From a virus, in the IMG/VR virus record IMGVR_UViG_3300032294_000767, positions 1-37,971 of that record: a stretch of DNA of 37,971 nt; one strand, written 5' to 3'. The position numbers were made by a program, and so were the translations under genes. Below are positions 6,403 to 13,305 of the stretch, in pieces. Numbering within the stretch: the stretch's first letter is position 1; each line of letters starts with the position of its first letter. The notes below the pieces were generated by a model, which saw nothing but the letters and a program-made list of their open reading frames with translations, was not told the DNA's origin and did no database searches.

Positions 6403-6548
6403 CTTTCCTTTTATCCATAGGGAGAGCTTTGTGGGACTTGTTCGTCATCGGTTTAGGGTGCTTGAGTCTCTATCTCCTAATCATATTCGTGAGCGGAGCA
6501 TTGTGGGATTTAGCAAAAGATATTCTGGAAAGGATTAAAAAGAAATGA
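6396..6548 (+). CDS. 50-residue membrane microprotein
   Basis: ATG GTA ACT at 6396 opens a frame through to TGA 6548 that fills the gap between two genes with overlaps at both ends. It encodes a long hydrophobic segment (ALWDLFVIGLGCLSLYLLII) and a basic tail ending ERIKKK. Exact tiling makes it more likely to be real than the 103-residue frame covering the same bases. The function is unknown. Confidence 0.55.
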   Translation: MVTFLLSIGRALWDLFVIGLGCLSLYLLIIFVSGALWDLAKDILERIKKK

Positions 6549-6754
6549 GCGTTAAAAGATTAAAGTTAGTAGATGAGTTTCACGCAATCGTGTCGAAAAG
6601 GTTAAAGGATTTGTTCAAGGACTTCGACCACGCCAAGCGGGAGAACTACAAGGACATCATCAGCCACCTCGACTACTCGCATCGTATCACTAAAGAGCTA
6701 TTAGAGCGAGCCAAGAAGTACCAAAAGATAGATATGGAAAAGGCCAAGAAATGA
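6545..6754 (+). CDS. Hypothetical basic helical protein
   Basis: 69 residues, Lys-rich and predicted helical (KRLKDLFKDFDHAKRENYKD). The ATG overlaps the previous stop (ATGA), and the gene ends in ATGA with the next. A nucleic-acid or protein-binding accessory role is possible; nothing specific is seen. Confidence 0.6.
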   Translation: MSVKRLKLVDEFHAIVSKRLKDLFKDFDHAKRENYKDIISHLDYSHRITKELLERAKKYQKIDMEKAKK

Positions 6755-6909
6755 AGTTGCTTTCAATCCTACTCTATCACCTCGGGGATATAGTCAGCAT
6801 CACCCTTTGTCATTGGCGTTGGGGCGGCTGGCTCTACCAGAAGCTGATGTTGCTATCAGTAGATTGCGACAAGGGCTTTGATGTTTGGAAAGAGGTTAAA
6901 AACAAATGA
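6751..6909 (+). CDS. 52-residue conserved-type phage microprotein
   Basis: The pattern MKLLSILLYHLGDIVSITL, then LYQKLMLLSVDCD, then FDVWKEV resembles small phage proteins of the form LLYxLGDxVS...LYxxLMxxSxxLD...WK that recur next to replication genes. It is probably an amphipathic, membrane-associated helical pair. It is flanked by ATGA overlaps on both sides. The function is unknown. Confidence 0.65.
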   Translation: MKLLSILLYHLGDIVSITLCHWRWGGWLYQKLMLLSVDCDKGFDVWKEVKNK

Positions 6910-7673
6910 GGCGTGATTCATTCTGGTTTCCATTTGAGCCTAACCGCTGGCTGGCTAATGAGAAGCTGGCATTGGTAAGCCTTGAGGCCAAGGGGCTATG
7001 GATTCACCTATTGTGCCTTATGTATAAGGCCAACGCCGGCGGCAAGCTAACCATCAACGGACACATACCCACCCCCGAACAGATAAGCAGAATGGTTGGG
7101 CAAGATGCCAAGCCTTTACTGCAAGAGCTTGAGGTTGCTGGCGTTTATGAGCTAAAGGATGGGGCAATCTATCACGGAGGAGTGGCCTCTGGACTGGCAA
7201 AGATGGAGGAAAGATCGGCTGGATATGCACGAAGGATGAACCATAGATCGTCCATCTATGTACCATCTATGAACCATCTATGTACCAAAGATGAGCCATC
7301 TATTGTATATAATAATAGTAATAGTAATAGTAACAATAATAGTAAGATAGATAACAAGAAAGAGAGAGAGGGCTTACGCCCCACGCTCGCTGAATGGATT
7401 GCCTTTGCTAAAGAGATCGGATGGAGGCAGATGGACGCAGAGTCGGCTTTTGATTACTACCAGAGCAACGGATGGAGGGTCGGAGGCAGGGCATCGGTTA
7501 AGGACTGGCGAGCGTGTGCAAGAAACTGTCAGCGGAGGAGCAACCAACAACCAACAAAAGGAAACAACCAACCAATGAAGAAACCAATCAAGTCGGGGTG
7601 CGAATCCCCACCAACCTATAAATTAGCCGGATTCAACACCCATAGCGACTGGGTAGAAGCGGGGTGTCCGTGA
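6906..7673 (+). CDS. Replisome organiser / replication initiator-like (DUF1376-type N-terminus)
   Basis: 255 residues. The N-terminus (SFWFPFEPNRWL, then LSxEAKGLWIHLLCLMYKA) resembles the winged-helix DUF1376-like domain found in phage replication proteins. Residues 130-150 are an Asn/Ser linker (NNSNSNSNNNS). The C-terminal helical region (AFDYYQSNGWRVGGRASVKDW) has the Y-x-x-x-x-W...W-x-A pattern of DnaD/DnaT-like replisome proteins that load host helicase. The linker region also contains 11-bp iterons and an AT-rich tract, as in lambda O. It would bind its own gene and recruit the host replisome. Confidence 0.72.
   Translation: MRRDSFWFPFEPNRWLANEKLALVSLEAKGLWIHLLCLMYKANAGGKLTINGHIPTPEQISRMVGQDAKPLLQELEVAGVYELKDGAIYHGGVASGLAKMEERSAGYARRMNHRSSIYVPSMNHLCTKDEPSIVYNNSNSNSNNNSKIDNKKEREGLRPTLAEWIAFAKEIGWRQMDAESAFDYYQSNGWRVGGRASVKDWRACARNCQRRSNQQPTKGNNQPMKKPIKSGCESPPTYKLAGFNTHSDWVEAGCP
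7241..7306 (+). repeat. 11-bp iterons inside the initiator gene, candidate origin
   Basis: Six consecutive 11-base units start at 7241, 7252, 7263, 7274, 7285 and 7296. Units 2 and 4 are CCATCTATGTA, unit 3 differs at one base, unit 6 keeps CCATCTAT, and units 1 and 5 are degenerate. An 11-base period (about one helical turn) is out of step with codons, so the repetition is unlikely to be driven by the protein. The array directly precedes an AT-rich tract. Confidence 0.65.
7307..7350 (+). other. AT-rich tract with AGTAAT repeats, candidate DNA unwinding element
   Basis: About 44 bases composed almost wholly of A and T with ATAGTA/AATAGTA repeats, immediately 3' of the iterons and encoding the Asn/Ser linker. 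An iteron block followed by an AT-rich block inside the initiator gene is the arrangement of lambdoid origins. Confidence 0.55.
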
Positions 7674-8071
7674 ACTACCCTCAAGATATGGTTTTAGCGG
7701 CAACCATCCACCGGGTTAAGCTATGCGAGGACAAATTGCGTGAGTTTGAGCAAATGGTGACCACACTCACCGCTACAATGGCACAAAATCGAGCAGAATT
7801 GGCCTCTAAAGGGCTTGAAAGGTTCGTAATAGGGGTAACTACCCCCCTAGACATCCCAAAAGAGCTTATTCCGACCTATGGAAAGGCTGGGGCAAGGCGA
7901 AATCGTGAATACTCCACAGTTAAGAAGCGATGGACTCTGTGGAAGCACCAACTCGATAGCGGAATGTCGATGAGCGAGCTTGCAAGAGCTTGGGGAGTTC
8001 ACAGAACAACAATTATGTTTGCCAAAAAGCAAAAGTTCATAGTTCGTAAGGCGAAAGGAGGCTCACGATGA
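7670..8071 (+). CDS. Helix-turn-helix protein
   Basis: 133 residues from GTG 7670, which overlaps the initiator stop (GTGA); GTG 7664 would add two residues. The N-terminal half is a helix (VKLCEDKLREFEQMVTTL). The C-terminal half contains SMSELARAWGVHRTTIMFAK, a good helix-turn-helix, and a very basic end (KFIVRKAKGGSR). It is likely to bind DNA as a regulator or replication accessory protein. It overlaps the next gene by ATGA. Confidence 0.6.
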   Translation: MNYPQDMVLAATIHRVKLCEDKLREFEQMVTTLTATMAQNRAELASKGLERFVIGVTTPLDIPKELIPTYGKAGARRNREYSTVKKRWTLWKHQLDSGMSMSELARAWGVHRTTIMFAKKQKFIVRKAKGGSR

Positions 8072-8334
8072 TTGCTATGATTGAAGCAGAGCAGTTCGAG
8101 TTGCCTTTTATGAGGACAACGCATCCAGTAAAGACGGAAGGCCACGACCAGAACGCTCGCATCCTAGCCCACTTGCAGTCTGGGAGAACGCTCACGGCTT
8201 TGGAGGCACTCGATTGGTTCAAGTGCTTTCGATTGGCAAGCCGAGTCTGTGATTTGCGGAAGGCTGGTTACGATGTGCAGAAGCGAACCATAAAGACGAA
8301 CAGCGGGAAGAATGTTGCGGAGTATTATTTATGA
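8068..8334 (+). CDS. Helix-turn-helix domain protein
   Basis: 88 residues. The segment NARILAHLQSGRTLTALEAL followed by FRLASRVCDLRKAGYDVQKR is the signature of a small phage HTH family (iL..L..G..lT..eAl..f...RLasRi.dLr..Gy.i). It probably binds DNA; the role is not known. It is coupled by ATGA to both neighbours, the second being the DNA methyltransferase. Confidence 0.7.
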   Translation: MIAMIEAEQFELPFMRTTHPVKTEGHDQNARILAHLQSGRTLTALEALDWFKCFRLASRVCDLRKAGYDVQKRTIKTNSGKNVAEYYL

Positions 8335-9407
8335 ACTACGAAATCAAACAAGGCGATTGCTTGGAAGTTCTAAAAACTATTCCTAGCGATTCGGTAAATT
8401 GTTGTATCACATCACCCCCATATTGGGGATTGAGAGACTATGGAACTGCAAAATGGGAAGGAGGAGATGGAAATTGCAAACATACTATTAGTCATTATTC
8501 AGACAACTTAAAACCAGATTGTGATAGACCAGTTCGAGGAGATAGAAGTTTGTGTATAAAATGTGGTGCAAAAAGAATTGACTCGCAAATTGGACTTGAG
8601 CTTACTCCACAAGAATATGTCGAAAAGATTGTTTTGGTATTCCGTGAGGTGAGAAGGGTTTTAAGGGGAAATGGAACGCTATGGCTAAATTTGGGTGACA
8701 CATATTCAGCCCAGCGATGGACAAAGAAAGGGGAGACAACAACCCCGGCACAACCAATGAACGGAATGAGTGACACTTGGAGGGCGATAGCACCTACAAA
8801 AGAAAGTGGTTTGCCAGACAAGAACCTTGTTGGAATCCCTTGGCGTGTAGCCTTCGCACTACAAGCAGACGGATGGTATTTACGCCAAGACATTATTTGG
8901 CATAAGCCGAACCCGATGCCAGAGAGCGTTACTGATAGATGCACCAAGGCTCACGAATATATTTTTCTTATGAGCAAAAATCCAAATTATTATTTAGACA
9001 ACAAGGCAATACAAGAACCCTGCACAACGCAAGAGGTAAGGCCATCGGCCATTGTTAGAGATAGGGTTTATGGATACAACAGCAAGCAAGCGGCGTTGGG
9101 AAGGGCGAGAGGTGGCGAAGAAACGCCAGAGCCATCAACAAGAAACAAGCGAAGTGTTTGGTCGGTAACGGTCAAGCCCTACAAAGAAGCTCACTTCGCA
9201 ACATTCCCCAAGGAACTCATAGAGCCTTGCGTATTGGCTGGATGCCCTAAAGACGGAACAATCCTAGACCCATTCGGAGGTAGTGGAACAACGGCAGAGG
9301 TGGCAATCGAGAATGGGAGAAATGCGTTACTTATAGAGCTTAATCCAGAATACATCGAATTAGCAAAGACAAGAATAAGCAATACGCAGACAAATCTATT
9401 CTGTTGA
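8331..9407 (+). CDS. Site-specific DNA methyltransferase, beta class (N4-C or N6-A)
   Basis: 358 residues. The catalytic motif TSPPYWGLRDYG (SPPY at 28-31) is N-terminal, and the AdoMet-binding motif DPFGGSGTT (313-321) is C-terminal, followed by IELNPEYIELA. This order defines the beta class of amino-methyltransferases. A Cys/His-rich insert (C49, H51, C64, C75, C78) between them may bind zinc. No cognate restriction enzyme is adjacent, so it is probably an orphan that protects phage DNA or controls expression. The target is not predictable; SPPY is common in m4C and some m6A enzymes. Confidence 0.9.
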   Translation: MNYEIKQGDCLEVLKTIPSDSVNCCITSPPYWGLRDYGTAKWEGGDGNCKHTISHYSDNLKPDCDRPVRGDRSLCIKCGAKRIDSQIGLELTPQEYVEKIVLVFREVRRVLRGNGTLWLNLGDTYSAQRWTKKGETTTPAQPMNGMSDTWRAIAPTKESGLPDKNLVGIPWRVAFALQADGWYLRQDIIWHKPNPMPESVTDRCTKAHEYIFLMSKNPNYYLDNKAIQEPCTTQEVRPSAIVRDRVYGYNSKQAALGRARGGEETPEPSTRNKRSVWSVTVKPYKEAHFATFPKELIEPCVLAGCPKDGTILDPFGGSGTTAEVAIENGRNALLIELNPEYIELAKTRISNTQTNLFC

Positions 9408-9462
9408 ATAACCCAAAACCAACCCTTGCCTCAATAAAAACTCAAAGTAAGTTGCAAACTCA

Positions 9463-9762
9463 ATGAACGAAGCATACACAACCCCAGAGGCCAAGGCCAA
9501 CGGCATACTTTCAGACCGCTACCCCGGCAAGGAACTGGAAAAGCTCTACTCCACGACTCGCAACCAAGCCACAATTGATATGCTACGAGATGCCGTGTTC
9601 ACCCTAATCACCAATGAGATTCCGACTTGCACGATTGCAGAGGTGCTAAAGAAAACACACGGGGCAATTCAATACCACCTTCGATATTTAGAGGGAAGGG
9701 GCAAGATCAAAAGGCCGAACAAGCGATGCCATTGGACGGAGGTTAAACGTGAAAATCAATAA
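9463..9762 (+). CDS. Winged-helix DNA-binding protein
   Basis: 99 residues. TCTIAEVLKKTHGAIQYHLR followed by YLEGRGKIKRP is a typical winged-helix recognition helix and wing. It may regulate early genes. A 55-base gap lies upstream with no convincing promoter. The next ORF start overlaps its 3' end by 14 bases. Confidence 0.65.
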   Translation: MNEAYTTPEAKANGILSDRYPGKELEKLYSTTRNQATIDMLRDAVFTLITNEIPTCTIAEVLKKTHGAIQYHLRYLEGRGKIKRPNKRCHWTEVKRENQ

Positions 9763-10303
9763 GATGGAACTGAAGAAGATTGAGACCGAGATCGATAGGC
9801 TCAAGACCCCGATTGACAACGCAGAAGGCAAAAGAACTAAAGGGGACGAATCACCCTCAAGACGCTACCGCCACCTATGCGAGCGACTCCACTTCTTAAC
9901 GATGAAAAAAGCCATCATCATCCTAGCCATCACGCTCTTATGCTCAAGCCAAGCGGCGAACATAATGATTCAAAGCCCAAAGCCAGCAACCAAGAAAACC
10001 ATCAGGGCTCGCATCACGGCATACTGGTTGGGTGAGGACGAGTTTGGGTGGAAAAGCTCTACTGGAAAACGGTTGGTTTCTGGCAAATCTTGTGCAGTAG
10101 ACCCCAAAATTATCCCCTACGGCACGACCCTGCTTATCGAGGGCAAAGCATACCACGCTCACGACACCGGGACGGCGGTTATCTCACGGAAGGCATCGGG
10201 CAAAACCAAGCTCCCAGTTGTAGACCTTTTTTATGCCACGGAACGGCAAGCGAAGCGAGAACTGGCGAGGGTGGGACGGACAGCGTTAGTGGAAATCCAA
10301 TGA
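9749..10303 (+). CDS. 3D-domain (RlpA/MltA-like) secreted protein; internal start at 9902
   Basis: 184 residues as an open frame. From M52 (ATG 9902) there is a clear signal peptide (MKKAIIILAITLLCSSQAA), so the exported form is probably 133 residues. The mature part has the three-Asp double-psi beta-barrel pattern: CAVDPKIIPYGT (D118), HAHDTGTAV (D139) and VVDLFYAT (D159), as in 3D-domain and lytic-transglycosylase-like proteins that act on peptidoglycan. The upstream 51 codons encode a charged helical piece (KKIETEIDRLK, RRYRHLCERL) that may be a separate or alternative product. It lies far from the lysis cassette, so an early cell-envelope role is possible. Confidence 0.7.
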   Translation: MKINKMELKKIETEIDRLKTPIDNAEGKRTKGDESPSRRYRHLCERLHFLTMKKAIIILAITLLCSSQAANIMIQSPKPATKKTIRARITAYWLGEDEFGWKSSTGKRLVSGKSCAVDPKIIPYGTTLLIEGKAYHAHDTGTAVISRKASGKTKLPVVDLFYATERQAKRELARVGRTALVEIQ

Positions 10304-10836
10304 ACCACCACCAAGGCCAAGACCCAGCCGACAGCATCTTGGCAAGCTATACGCCCAATATGGCTGACCACATCGACACCCTAGAAGATCGAGTGAAAGA
10401 GCGACTAGCCCAGATGAAGGCGATGAATCCAGCCATTGACCTCGACCAACTAGCCAAGCTCACGGCAGAGGTGGTGGAGCAGACCATCAAGCACGAAGGC
10501 GATTCGCAGATGTTGAGGCATAGGCGGGACGATACCTTGGATGAGGCACTACTAGCCCTAGCATCGAACCGAAGCCCAGACAGCCTAACCTCAATAGCAA
10601 AGCGTTACATCAACCCAAGTACCGGCAAGCCCTACACACGAGCGGCTATCTCGGCTCGCCTTACGGAGTTAAGCCAACGAACCGGGCTGGTTTTACGCAT
10701 CCAGCGGAGCGAAAGGGTACGCCAGATTTACAAGGAACGAGCCTTGAGGGTTCACAAAAAGAGGCGGGAGGAATGCCCAAAATGGAACAAGGAAGCGTGG
10801 GAAAAAGGCATTAAAAAGCGAGGTAAAAAACGGTGA
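10300..10836 (+). CDS. Hypothetical helical, probably DNA-binding protein
   Basis: 178 residues from ATG 10300, which overlaps the preceding stop; the longer frame from 10048 lies inside another gene. The middle is helical (DTLEDRVKERLAQMKAMN). LTSIAKRYINPSTGKPYTRA followed by AISARLTELSQRTGL looks like a helix-turn-helix with an inserted loop. The C-terminus is very basic (ERALRVHKKRREE, KKRGKKR). A regulatory DNA-binding role is likely but no family is recognised. Confidence 0.6.
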   Translation: MNHHQGQDPADSILASYTPNMADHIDTLEDRVKERLAQMKAMNPAIDLDQLAKLTAEVVEQTIKHEGDSQMLRHRRDDTLDEALLALASNRSPDSLTSIAKRYINPSTGKPYTRAAISARLTELSQRTGLVLRIQRSERVRQIYKERALRVHKKRREECPKWNKEAWEKGIKKRGKKR

Positions 10837-11123
10837 CAACTGGCTCAAAAGTAGTGTGCGTGGACGACAGATTCCCACCCGACATCCTCGCCTTTTACAA
10901 CGCCCTGCCCAGCAAGGATAGGCACTACACAATAAGGGGCATAGGGATAGGGGTAGCATTGAACGGAGAGGCAGGGGAAGTGGTGGTCTATTTGGACGGC
11001 ATAAACAACCCCTTAAGCACCACCCCGCCACACCCGGAGCGAGGCTTTGCCCAGCATAGATTTCGAGAGATAGAACCACCCGCAGAAGTCGAGGCCGAGG
11101 AGTTGGCCGAGGCTTACGCATAA
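10833..11123 (+). CDS. Conserved-type phage hypothetical protein
   Basis: 96 residues from GTG 10833 (GTGA overlap). The pattern KVVCVDDRFPPD, then LPSKDRHYTIRGI, then VVYLDGINNP, then ERGFAQHRFREI matches a widespread small phage protein (VxxVDdxFp...Lp.kg..YtIR.i...Ei.NP...E.gF...RFR). No function is known for it. The acidic Ala/Glu tail (EVEAEELAEAYA) is typical of an appended linker. Confidence 0.65.
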   Translation: MTTGSKVVCVDDRFPPDILAFYNALPSKDRHYTIRGIGIGVALNGEAGEVVVYLDGINNPLSTTPPHPERGFAQHRFREIEPPAEVEAEELAEAYA

Positions 11124-11141
11124 CCAAAAGGACATCCTAAA

Positions 11142-11615
11142 ATGAGTGAAAAACAGATCGGAATGGAGCTACAAAAGACAGTCAAGCAGTTAGAAAAGGC
11201 CAAGGAAAATGCTATACAACAGATGGGGGAGGCCATCGGACTGGCGGCTGACGCTGGCGACATCCTCCTATCGGCAAGGGTGGAGGGGCTAAACCTCGAC
11301 ACCATCCAAGAAATAGCACAAATAAACGGTGAGCAAGCTAGGCGGTATGAGCGTGTGGCAAAGGCAAGGCCATCCCTACAAGCCCCTAGCCCTAGTGGCC
11401 TCAAGCAGTTGGCACTATGGACTGGGCTACTACCCGACCCCATTGAGACCAGCAACCCCAAGGCCGAGCAAGCGTGGCACTCCTACATCATCAAGGCACG
11501 ACAATGGCTGGCAAGAAAGAGCGTAACCCATTGGACACAAGCCCAAAAGACCCAGTTCCTTGATGAAGCACGACCCATAGTAGAGGCATACAAAGAGGCA
11601 GGGGGGGAGCTATGA
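11142..11615 (+). CDS. Hypothetical helical protein
   Basis: 157 residues. A long N-terminal helix (ELQKTVKQLEKAKENAIQQM) is followed by LDTIQEIAQINGEQARRYER, reminiscent of a helix-turn-helix in DUF3102-like regulatory proteins, and a C-terminal helical region. The upstream AAAAGGACATCCTAAAATG places a ribosome site (AAGGA) before the start. It is the last early gene before the non-coding control region. Confidence 0.55.
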   Translation: MSEKQIGMELQKTVKQLEKAKENAIQQMGEAIGLAADAGDILLSARVEGLNLDTIQEIAQINGEQARRYERVAKARPSLQAPSPSGLKQLALWTGLLPDPIETSNPKAEQAWHSYIIKARQWLARKSVTHWTQAQKTQFLDEARPIVEAYKEAGGEL

Positions 11616-11643
11616 TAAAAGGCATATGCGACTTACGCAAGTT

Positions 11644-11673
11644 TTTACACAAGGCACAAGTGCGACTTATAGA
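11644..11673 (+). promoter_or_regulatory. Candidate promoter in the control region
   Basis: TTTACA (11644-11649), 18-base spacer, TATAGA (11668-11673). It shares TTTACACAA and the 18-base spacing with the element at 3666-3695. The second TGCGACTTA copy overlaps the -10 box, where a bound regulator could block or help RNA polymerase. Confidence 0.45.
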
Positions 11674-11682
11674 AGCAGGGTC

Positions 11683-11739
11683 GTTGATTATAGGGTACTT
11701 ATGCATGAGTAGGCATAAGTTGTTGATGCTAGGGTACTT
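11683..11739 (+). repeat. 18-bp direct repeats flanking an inverted repeat
   Basis: GTTGATTATAGGGTACTT (11683-11700) and GTTGATGCTAGGGTACTT (11722-11739) differ at two bases and are 39 bp apart. Between them ACTTATGC (11697-11704), loop ATGAGTAG, GCATAAGT (11713-11720) is a perfect dyad. This layout suggests cooperative regulator sites. Confidence 0.6.
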
Positions 11740-11788
11740 TAGGAGACTCCTACAAGGCCAAACCCTCCCAAACAGGTTCCGAGGTGCG

Positions 11789-11821
11789 AAATTTCTGTAC
11801 GAATTAACCTAGAAATTTTTT
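11789..11821 (+). terminator. Weak AT-rich hairpin with T-tract
   Basis: AAATTTCT (11789-11796), 14-base loop, AGAAATTT (11811-11818), running into six T residues. The stem is AT-rich, so termination would be inefficient. It may attenuate transcripts entering the packaging operon. Confidence 0.3.
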
Positions 11822-11864
11822 GTGTTAAAAATAATCAACAAATCTTGCGTAACTTTTTAGACCT

Positions 11865-12329
11865 ATGAAATATCCCTCTTTAGTAACAAAGAAAATCAGC
11901 GAGCTTTCACCAGCAAAATACAATCCTAGAAAAATTACTTCTGAGGCTTTAGGTAGGCTCACAAAATCTTTGAGCGAACTTGGGAATCTCCAGCCGATAA
12001 CTTGGAACGCAAAAACTGGGAACATAGTCGGAGGCCATCAGAGGTTGAAATGCTACGAAGCACTTGGAAAAGATGAGGTCGATGTGTGGGCGGTGTGGTT
12101 GGATGAGACGCAAGAGAAGGCGGCCAACCTTGCCCTTAACAAGTTGAGTGGTGAATTTGATATGCCACAACTCAAAGACATCCTAGAGGAACTGGATGCA
12201 GGGGAAATCGATATTGATATTACCGGGTTTAGCTTGGATGCGATTGGAAAGATGATGGAGGCAACTAGCCCAGAGGATCAAGAAGGTGGAGGGGGCGAGA
12301 AATGTTTGGCGTGTGGAAAGCCCTTGTGA
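11865..12329 (+). CDS. ParB/Srx-like N-terminal domain protein
   Basis: 154 residues. ISELSPAKYNPRKIT (NPRK at 20-23), then LSELGNLQPITWN and GNIVGGHQRLKCYEALG (GGHQR at 56-60) are the hallmark boxes of the ParB-like nuclease/CTPase fold. Phage proteins of this type sit beside terminase genes and are thought to act on DNA; partition is unlikely without a ParA. The C-terminus carries CLACGKPL, a lone C-x-x-C knuckle. It opens the packaging operon after the control region. Confidence 0.8.
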   Translation: MKYPSLVTKKISELSPAKYNPRKITSEALGRLTKSLSELGNLQPITWNAKTGNIVGGHQRLKCYEALGKDEVDVWAVWLDETQEKAANLALNKLSGEFDMPQLKDILEELDAGEIDIDITGFSLDAIGKMMEATSPEDQEGGGGEKCLACGKPL

Positions 12330-12332
12330 GAA

Positions 12333-12932
12333 ATGCGACAATCAGAACTAGCGAAACTATGGGGAATATCTGGGGCGGCGATAAACAAGCTAGTAAAGGC
12401 GGGTATGCCACTCACAAGCGAGGCAGAGGCTCAAAGCTGGAAGATCGCAAACCAAAAGCGAGTAGGCAGAAAACAACTTCTAATCCCAGCACCATCCCCG
12501 ATCTCCTCAGAGCCATCGAAGGAATCGGATGTCGAGTCATACAAATCGACAAGCTCGCTTGGACGATTGAATCGAGCGAAGCAAGCCGAGGTAGTTGCTT
12601 ACTCGTTGGTAGCTACAGCGGCCACAAACAAAAACCCAGTTGCGATGAGGTCAGCAGTTCAAGGATGGGGAGAAGCAAAAAAGCGAGTCGCAGAGGCCGA
12701 AATGGAACACGCCCGATTCGAGGAAGTAACCAGAGTGCTAGTGAGAATGGACGAGGTGCGAGAAGTGTTCGGCAAATGGCTGGGGGCAATTAGAAACCTA
12801 ATGGACGCTATGCCTTCGAGCTTGGCCGCAAGAGCAAACCCCAGCGACCCAGAATGTGCTAAAAGGGCTATTCAAGAGGGCATCGATCAAATCTTTGTGA
12901 CCATTCAGAAAGCAGAAGGAGCGTTCAAATGA
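12333..12932 (+). CDS. terS: Terminase small subunit (Nu1-like)
   Basis: 199 residues. The N-terminus QSELAKLWGISGAAINKLVK followed by AGMPL is the winged helix-turn-helix of lambda Nu1-type small terminases, which recognise the packaging site. The rest is helical, with a Pro/Ser linker (about 50-70) and a C-terminal helical region (VRMDEVREVFGKWLGAIRNL) for oligomerisation and contact with the large subunit. Position just upstream of the GpA-like large subunit supports this. A 163-codon frame over the same bases is a shadow. Confidence 0.8.
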   Translation: MRQSELAKLWGISGAAINKLVKAGMPLTSEAEAQSWKIANQKRVGRKQLLIPAPSPISSEPSKESDVESYKSTSSLGRLNRAKQAEVVAYSLVATAATNKNPVAMRSAVQGWGEAKKRVAEAEMEHARFEEVTRVLVRMDEVREVFGKWLGAIRNLMDAMPSSLAARANPSDPECAKRAIQEGIDQIFVTIQKAEGAFK

Positions 12933-13003
12933 ACGAGTGCTTTATTGTTTTGCTAGTAGCAATCGCAATCCTAGGTATAGTGCTTCCATTCTTTGACCGA
13001 TGA
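12929..13003 (+). CDS. 24-residue membrane microprotein
   Basis: MNECFIVLLVAIAILGIVLP then FFDR. The ATG overlaps the terminase small-subunit stop and the TGA overlaps the HNH gene start, so it tiles exactly. It is a single hydrophobic span of unknown function. Exact overlaps at both ends argue for translation. Confidence 0.45.
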   Translation: MNECFIVLLVAIAILGIVLPFFDR

Positions 13004-13305
13004 AACGCACCCCACTTAAACGCAAAACCCCACTCAAGCGAGGCGGGAAACTACGCCGAGTATCTGCAAAGAGAAAAGGCCAGAACGAAGTCTATAAAGG
13101 TGTGCGAGAGAAGTTTCTAGGCAACACACCAGTCTGCCAAGTTTGCCAGAGCAACATGGCGAGCCAAGTTCACCATAGGCGAGGTAGGTTCGGGGATAGG
13201 CTAAATGAGGTAGAATTTTTCTTGGCGGTTTGCTTCGAGTGCCATCATCAAATTCATATGAACCCAGCTTGGGCATATGCAAAAGATTATCTGGTTAAGA
13301 GATGA
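13000..13305 (+). CDS. HNH endonuclease
   Basis: 101 residues. A basic N-terminus (KRTPLKRKTPLKRGGKLRR) is followed by the zinc/HNH core: C46-x2-C49, SQVHHRRG (H58, H59), then C78-x2-C81, H82 and H86 (CFECHHQIH). Phage HNH proteins beside terminase genes are known to aid cleavage of packaging DNA at the terminase site, as in HK97 gp74. This one sits directly between TerS and TerL, coupled by ATGA on both sides, so a packaging accessory nuclease is the best call. Confidence 0.85.
   Translation: MKRTPLKRKTPLKRGGKLRRVSAKRKGQNEVYKGVREKFLGNTPVCQVCQSNMASQVHHRRGRFGDRLNEVEFFLAVCFECHHQIHMNPAWAYAKDYLVKR

Larger units (their letters stand above)
11616..11864 (+). promoter_or_regulatory. Non-coding control region between early genes and packaging genes
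   Basis: 249 bases with no convincing gene and dense repeats: TGCGACTTA at 11627 and 11661; an 18-base direct repeat GTTGATnnTAGGGTACTT at 11683 and 11722; a perfect 8-base inverted repeat at 11697-11720; the palindrome AGGAGACTCCT at 11741-11751; and an AT-rich hairpin at 11789-11818. A promoter-like TTTACA...TATAGA lies at 11644-11673. It separates the replication block from ParB/terminase genes, so it is probably the main late-gene switch. A weak 66-codon frame crosses it but would be disrupted by all this structure. Confidence 0.6.

Noticed and set aside
6227-6538. 103-codon frame over the DUF551-like gene
   Set aside because: It lies across two better-supported frames that tile with their neighbours; the translation shows no motif.
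7305-7350. Microsatellite-like AGTAAT tract as a CRISPR or simple slippage repeat
   Set aside because: There are no spacers, and its position after the iterons fits an origin unwinding element better than a random microsatellite.
8495-8947. 150-codon minus-strand frame opposite the methyltransferase
   Set aside because: Shadow of a strongly supported methyltransferase gene; no motif or start context.
11612-11812. 66-codon frame with an ATGA overlap after the gene ending at 11615
   Set aside because: It covers the direct repeats, dyad and promoter-like element, has low-complexity Leu/Arg content and no recognisable fold. The repeats explain the sequence better than coding.
12302-12793. 163-codon frame overlapping the small terminase gene
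   Set aside because: Ser/Arg/Gly-rich translation typical of a shifted frame; the overlapping frame has a clear Nu1-like helix-turn-helix.
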